Translations under genes and position numbers: made by a program
Notes under the pieces: model-generated
The model's database searches: none
Seen by the model: only the letters and a program-made list of their open reading frames with translations
What the model was told of the DNA's origin: nothing
In this document: positions 58,300 to 64,000 of the stretch, in pieces
Numbering within the stretch: the stretch's first letter is position 1
Layout: every line of letters begins with the position of its first letter
Assembly: GCF_000715075.1 (NCBI RefSeq)
Contig: NC_134082.1
Span: forward strand, 145,192,948 to 145,256,947
DNA length: 64,000 bases
From: Nicotiana tabacum
Taxonomy: Eukaryota; Streptophyta; Magnoliopsida; Solanales; Solanaceae
Direction of reading: 5' to 3'

Positions 58300-58316
58300 A
58301 AGACTCTACTAACTTG
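58300..58316 (-). other. Deletion scar where the B primer binding site should be
   Basis: The minus strand passes from the LTR end GTGACA through AGTT straight into TAGTAGAGT. In A these words are separated by about 47 bp that contain the primer site. GTT flanks the missing segment on both sides in A, pointing to a microhomology deletion. Confidence 0.85.
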
Positions 58317-61192
58317 TCACAACCCTAAAACCAACCCGGTCGTGATGGCGCCTATCATGAAACTAGGCCAGCCGACACAATCCCAAATCAAACGAATATT
58401 TCAAAATAAAGACATTTTAAGATATTAATTAAATAAAATCCCATAACATGAGTCTAAACAACAATTGTGGAAGAAACATAAGCCCAACATCTGGGTATCA
58501 CAAGTCACGAGCATATACTAAGGATTGTCTGAATACAACAAAGTCTATCACAGTCTGGAAAATACTGAAACAGTCTAAGGAAGATAAGAGGGAGAAGAGC
58601 AAGGCTGCGATCGCCATGTAGCTACCTTGGTGACTCTGGGTATCCGCGATGGATGATGGATCAACGCTCGCTATTACGACCCGCAACTCTTGGATATGCA
58701 CACAAGATGCAGGGAGTAATGTAAGTACGCCAACTCAGTAAGTAATAAAAGTAAATAAATATTGAGTAGTAAGAAAAACACATAATCCACGTCATAACAC
58801 CACAATAAGTACAGTATGTTTCCAAAACAATATATAAATCAAATCATCTCGTTAAAATCAAATTTCAGTAAAAATAATTTGAAAAATGTCTTTCTAACAG
58901 TTTCAATAGAGATTCAATGAAGTTTAGAGTAAAAACGATGAAAATCATAAATAGCCCCTCGGGCAAGATATGTATTATAAACCACCCCTCAAGCATAATG
59001 TCAATCACTTGTAATCAGCCCCTCGGGCATAACATGAATCAAGAAAAGCCCCTCGGGCAACATCATATCACTCACTCAGGGTACCCACACTCACAGGGGT
59101 TGTACAGACTCCGGAGGGCTCCTATAGCCGAAGCGCTATAACAAACCATCTCGTGGCATAATAAATCAGTCCTCAGCCTCTCATATATCACAATCAGTAC
59201 AACATGCTACGCTGCGCAGCCCGATCCCATGATATCCTCACAATACAGGGCTTCACTCAGTCAAAAACCTCTCAATCCACTTGGGCTATATATCAAAACA
59301 GAGTGCTCAGCCTAAAATATCATTTTATGCATCAAAAGGGAGTAAATAAGACTGAGGTATGAAATCAGTAAAATATAGCATGACTGAGTACAGATTTTAA
59401 ACCAAAATAGTGAGGAAACAATAGTAAAAAGTCCCTAAGGGTCCAATAGCTTGGCACAAGGCCCAAATATGACATTCAGTCCAAAACATAGTAATACTTT
59501 CCAAAACACAATAGTTTCAAATAGTTTTCAGTCAAATACGTAACTTAACAGTCGCTACGGAATGGACCAAGTCACAATCAAAAAATGGTGCACGCCCCAT
59601 GCTCGTCATCTAGCGTGTGCATCACCTCATAATAGTGAAATGTGAAATCCGGGGTTTCATACCCTCAGGACAAGATTTACAATCATTATATACCTCAAAC
59701 TGGACGAAAATCTACTCTGCGATGCCCTAGCTGCTCAACTCGGCCTCAAATCATCCCGAATCTATTCAAAATTAGTATCACATCATTAATAAATGCTAAA
59801 GGAACAAAGCTCATGCAAAATTTATCAAATTAAACCAAAAATCCCGAAATTGGCCAAATCCGACCCCCCGGCCCACGTCTCGGAATCCGATAAAAATTAC
59901 AAAACCAGAATCCTTATCCTCTCACAAGCCCATACACACCAAATTTACCAAAATCTAACTTCATTTGGCCCCTCAATCGCCCAATTTTAACTCTCAAGTT
60001 CCAAGCCTTAATTCCCCAATTTTCACCCTTAAATCCCAAATATTTCATGCTTAATCAACTGAAAATCACTATAGAATCGAGTTTTAGGTTTAAAAACATT
60101 ACCCCAACATGTTTCCCCTTGAATCCCTCTGCAAAATCCCTCAAAAGCTTCAATCCCGACTTCAAAAATGGTGGAAATGGGCAAAATTTTGCGAAGGAGT
60201 CAATTTATACTTTCTGCCCAGGGATTCCGCACCTATGGAAAATTCCTCGCACAAGAGGACTCACACATGTGGTCCCAGGTGCACACCTATGGACTCGCAC
60301 CTGCGGTCCCAGGTGCGCACCTGCGAAAAGTCACTTAAACGTCCAGGACCACATCTGCGCCCCAGGCACCGGGTGCGGTGCCGTAGATGTGTCCAAATAA
60401 CCGCATCTGCGGTTCGTCTCCTGAAGGACAATCTCCACATCTACAATCTCAGCATCGCTTCTGCAGCCTCGCACCTGCGGTCCCCAATCCGCAAGTGCAG
60501 AAATGACAGAAGTGGCAAAATCAGCAGTATCAACTCTAGCCAAACTTTCCGTCAACTACCCAAATTCATCCCGAGGCACTCGAGACTTCAACCAAACATG
60601 CCAACAAGTCACATAACACCATTCAAACTTATTCAACCTTTGGAACACTCAAAATAACATCAAAACACCAAATCACCCTCGGATTCAAACCTAAGGATTT
60701 CCAAACTTCCGATTCCGTAAACGATGCCAAAACCTATCGAACCTCATCCGAATGACCTGAAATTTTGCACACACATCAAAAAAGACACAACGGACCTACT
60801 ACAATTTCCAGAATTCCTTTCTGACCCCAATATCAAGATTTCCACTGCCGATCGGAAAATGTCAAATTTCCAATTTTGCCAATCCAACACTAAATCTACC
60901 ACAGACCTCCAAATCACATTCCGAACATGCTCCTAAGTCCAAAATCACCTAATGAAGCTATCCGAACCATCATAATTCACATCCAAGATCTTCTACACAT
61001 AAGTCAATATCCGGTTGTTTTTTCCAACTCAAGGGGCCAAATAAGAGACTAAGTGTCTTATTCCACCCTAAGACCACTTCGAACACAATACAACCAACAT
61101 GATATGATAAAATGCAGCTGAACAACACACAAGAAAGTGAAAATGGGGGAAATATGGCTGTAACTCATGAAACAACCGACCGGATCATTATA
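58315..61192 (-). repeat. B 5' LTR, 2,878 bp
   Basis: Starts TGTCACAACCC and ends CGGATCATTATA. Contains 'cctcgggca' repeats (58957-59070), the conserved core (59089-59133), a weakened second donor GAG|GTATAT at 59693, an exon-like segment 59795-59694 (102 nt), a first donor near 60103, TATA (60210-60202) and a GC-word array with CACCTGCGG words (60220-60510). Confidence 0.9.
60220..60510 (-). repeat. GC-rich word array in B 5' LTR
   Basis: Many CACCTGCGG and GCACCTG words with local duplication around 60250-60330. The B 3' LTR has a shorter version (52655-52862). Confidence 0.8.
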
Positions 61193-61298
61193 GACACCAA
61201 GCACCCCGTCAAGTCAAGTAACCACAAAAATAATCAAAGGAAGTAATAAATAGGGGATTGGGACTCATAATCTGAAAGCGACTGGCCTGGTCATTACA
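61193..61298 (-). repeat. H, LTR fragment, right end
   Basis: After the second GACAC the H sequence resumes and ends GGCCTGGTCATTACA, the LTR start in minus sense. This closes H and confirms that B inserted about 100 bp from its edge. Confidence 0.75.
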
Positions 61299-61509
61299 AT
61301 TATAAATAGAACCTAATTAATGGAAATAGTTAAATGAAATAGATGTTAGACATAGTTTAAATAGATCATAGACAAATCTAATCTATTTATCTATATCTAT
61401 ATGTATACCTATCTATTTATTGATCCACTCATAGATTTTCTTCTATATTAGCTAGAAATATCTATATCTATATTATATTAAAAGGAGGGTGGAATGCATT
61501 GTGGTTAAG
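61299..61509. other. AT-rich spacer with degenerate (CTAT)n
   Basis: Runs of 'ctatctatttat' and 'tatctatatctat' at about 61378-61475. No gene or element is seen. Confidence 0.6.
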
Positions 61510-64000
61510 TGTAATGACCTGACCGGTCGCTTTGAGCTCTAGCATGTCGTTCAGCATTTTGACGCCATGAGCAGCTTTACTTCAAGTATTATGACTTGTA
61601 CGCATGGTCAGAATTTAATTTCGGGAAGTTCGGAGTTGATTTGGAAAGAGAATTCTCATTCCGGAAGCTTTAAGTTGAAAGAATTGACTAAGATTGGATT
61701 TTTATGTAAACGACCTCGGAATCGGGATTCGAAGGTCCTAGTAGGTTCGTATGATGATTTTGGATTTAGGCGTATGTCCGGATTGTGTTTTGGAAGACCC
61801 AGGGACATTTCAGCGCCTATAGTGAAAGTTAGCATTTTTGGAAGAATTTCATAAGTTTGGGTTGAAGTGTATTTCAGTGTTATCGATATTTGCTTGGGAT
61901 TCCAAGCCTGAGAATAGTTTCGTATGGTGATTATGGTGTTGGGAGCGCGATCGGAAGTGAATTCGGAGGTCCGGGGGTCATTTTGGAGTCATTTGACTAA
62001 AGATAGAAATTTGAAGGTTTTTAAGGAGTTTGACCGGAAGTGAACATTTTGATATCCGGGTCGGAATCTAATGTTAGAAGTTGAACTAGGTCCGTAACGT
62101 CGAATGCGACTTGTATACAAAATTTGAGGTCAATCGGACGTGATCTAATAGGTTTCGACATCGAATGTAGAAGTACGAAATTCTAAAGTTCATTAAGCTT
62201 AAATTGGAGTGCAACTCATGTTTTAGTGTTGTTCAATGTAATTTGTGTCATCGACTAAGTTCGTATCATGTTATGGGACTTGTTAATATACTTGGTTGGG
62301 ATCCCATGGGGCTCGGATGAGTTTTGGAGGCATTTTTGGAAGAGTTTGGCGTGTTGAGCATAAGCTTGTAATGATCCAAAGGTCCATTTTTAGTTCTGGA
62401 AATCGAAACTCGGTTTCAAGACTTCCGAGATTTTGATAATGAATTATAGGAGTGATCTGGAATGTTTGGTCTAATTTCATCAAATCGCAATTGAGTTTTT
62501 AGCGCAAAACCTTTAATTGTTTAACCAGCGAAATTGGTATCGCATTGAGTAAATGAGCTCCAAATTGAGTTTTGATTGAAGGAATAGGTTCGTATTATTA
62601 TTTGTGACTTGTACAAATAAGAATCGTTGAATTCCGAGTTCATATGATGGAGTTAGAGTATTTTTAATGAAATTAAAAGCTGATGAAATTCCTGGGCAGT
62701 TACTGTGTTTTCCGTAAGTGCGTGAACAGTACCGCACCTGCGTGAACAGGAACTGCAGGTGCAAAAATGCTGGACAGTGTATAAATCGAGCAGTCCGAGA
62801 TTTTTATTCATTTTTGGAGCTATGGAGCTCGGATTAAAGCGATTTTAGGCGATTTTCACCATATGGATTGGGGTAAGTGTTCTATATCCAAAAGTGATTA
62901 TATTTAATGATTTCATGGTTATTTTCATCAAGTATTAGTGAATCTAATGGAAGAATTGGAGAAAATTTGTAATCTTTTCAAAAACGAAAATTCTAGATTT
63001 GGAGGTCGATTAATTATCGGAATTTGATAAAATTGGTATGGTTGAACTCGTATCGGAATGGGTTGTCGGATTTTGTGAGTTTTCTTGGAATCCGGGCACT
63101 TGGGGCCGAGGGTAATTTTGTCAACTCTTCGAGCGGAGTTAGGAATTTATCTAAATTGAATTGTTGTGAGTATTAGAGCCTATATTTATGGATTTTCTCA
63201 TTTCTTGGCTAGTTTTGGAGCGTTGCGCATTGATTTGAGTCATCGGAAGGGCTTGGAAGCCGGTTATGGAACCTCGGAGCGAGGTGAGTCTCGTTTCTAA
63301 CCTTGTAAGAGGGAATTTTCCCCATAGGTGAATTAGTTAGATTTGTGCTCCTATTTGTGGGGGGCTACGTACGCACGAGGTGACGAGAGTCCGTGTGTAG
63401 CTACTATTATATTTAAGTTCGGCTAGTCTAGGACCCAAAAGCATGCTATACTTGGAATATTTGTAATCTTATTGACTGTTTGAATTGCTTAAATCACATC
63501 GAATTAGTAAATGAATTTCTAAAAAAATTAAACTTCATTTTCTTGATTTGTTAAAAGAGAATTGGATTTTCCTTGGATAATTGTTCCCTGATGAATTCTT
63601 GATTGACCGATTATTGTGTTTATTTATATTTGACCGCGTTACATGTATGATTTGCGAGCGGGGTAATAGATGCATCTATGGTTCGCGTCATTCGACCCTT
63701 TGACAATGCACAATTTAAATATTGTTGGATCGGGTAGTACGTCCGCAGCATGATTTGCGCATGCTTGTATTGCTTGCCTTGAGATTTATAGATGTTGGTA
63801 TTTGCTCTCTCTGACTTGAGATACATGTATAAATGATGAAAAATGAATTTGAAAATCTCCTATTAATGAAAGAATTGCTTACTTGGTTCATGCTATTGAG
63901 TTACAACCATCTTTATGAAAATCCATGATTTACTATATTATTGGTATATTATTATTGGACCGCTAGTAAGTGTCGAAGTCGACCCCTCGTCTCTACTTCT
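61510..64000 (+). repeat. J, D-type LTR in plus orientation, cut by window edge
   Basis: Starts TGTAATGACCTGACCGGTCG and follows the D LTR in reverse complement. Contains a short GC-word stretch (62695-62770), TATAAATC at 62780, donor GG|GTAAGT 93 nt later at 62873, an acceptor GGCTAG ending at 63212, a 71-nt exon-like segment 63213-63283, donor GAG|GTGAGT at 63284, and the conserved 'acgaggtgacgagagtccgtg' type block (about 63376-63396). Whether an internal region follows is outside the window. Confidence 0.85.

Larger units (their letters stand above)
47932..61192 (-). mobile_element. Element B: Del/Tekay-type chromovirus, decayed, with C inside its 3' LTR
   Basis: On the minus strand: 5' LTR 58315-61192, gag-pol 58161 to about 53552, polypurine tract, 3' LTR 53551-47932 interrupted by C. 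A perfect target duplication GACAC lies at 47927-47931 and 61193-61197, inside LTR H. Compared with A it has lost the primer binding site (about 47 bp), the protease core (about 385 bp) and 384 bp of its 3' LTR. It carries frameshifts and stops. Confidence 0.9.

Overview
The window looks like gene-poor, heterochromatic plant nuclear DNA, most likely from a member of the Solanaceae. That placement rests on my memory of LTR and minisatellite wording in tobacco, tomato and pepper repeats; I could not search a database. I recognise no host gene, RNA gene or CRISPR array. Almost everything is Ty3/gypsy-type LTR retrotransposon sequence in a nested pile, separated by short AT-rich islands.

Layout, using my own letters. 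D (1-8336, minus) is a large non-coding element cut by the left window edge. A (8811-19897, plus) is a complete chromovirus of Del/Tekay type with two ~2.9-3.0 kb LTRs and one continuous but stop-riddled gag-pol frame. I (20220-23167, minus) is a solo LTR. F (23835-24388 and 34673-36191, minus) is a truncated D-type LTR split by E. E (24389-34672, minus) is a complete non-coding element flanked by the duplication CATGG. G (36192-37151) is the duplicated head of another LTR. K (37152-46065) is a rearranged Tat-lineage element with tandem repeats, an intron-containing extra ORF, a gag core and an inverted gag-tail/protease block. H (46066-47931 and 61193-61298, minus) is an LTR split by B. B (47932-61192, minus) is a chromovirus flanked by GACAC. 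C (48671-51897, plus) is a truncated chromovirus lying inside B's 3' LTR. J (61510 to the right edge, plus) is a D-type LTR.

Relative order can be read from nesting: B entered H, C entered B, E entered F. A and B encoded gag, protease, RT, RNase H, integrase and a C-terminal chromodomain. Both are dead: A through about twenty nonsense codons and catalytic changes, B through loss of its primer binding site and protease core plus frameshifts. D and E carry LTRs, primer site and polypurine tract but no recognisable coding sequence. They share terminal sequences with A, B and C, so they may have been mobilised in trans.

Most interesting observation: nearly every LTR in the window, across several families and both orientations, carries the same ordered set of splice-like signals downstream of its TATA box. 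These are a donor about 65-105 nt downstream, an acceptor, a short middle exon of fixed length per family (102 nt in A, B, C and I; 69-71 nt in D, F, H and J; 122-123 nt in E), and a second donor. In both coding elements where it can be seen, a pyrimidine-rich acceptor ends exactly at the gag ATG. This predicts a two-intron spliced leader for gag-pol mRNA, with the primer binding site inside intron 2. A second recurring feature is a GC-rich array of short repeated words just upstream of each TATA box, with a different word per family.
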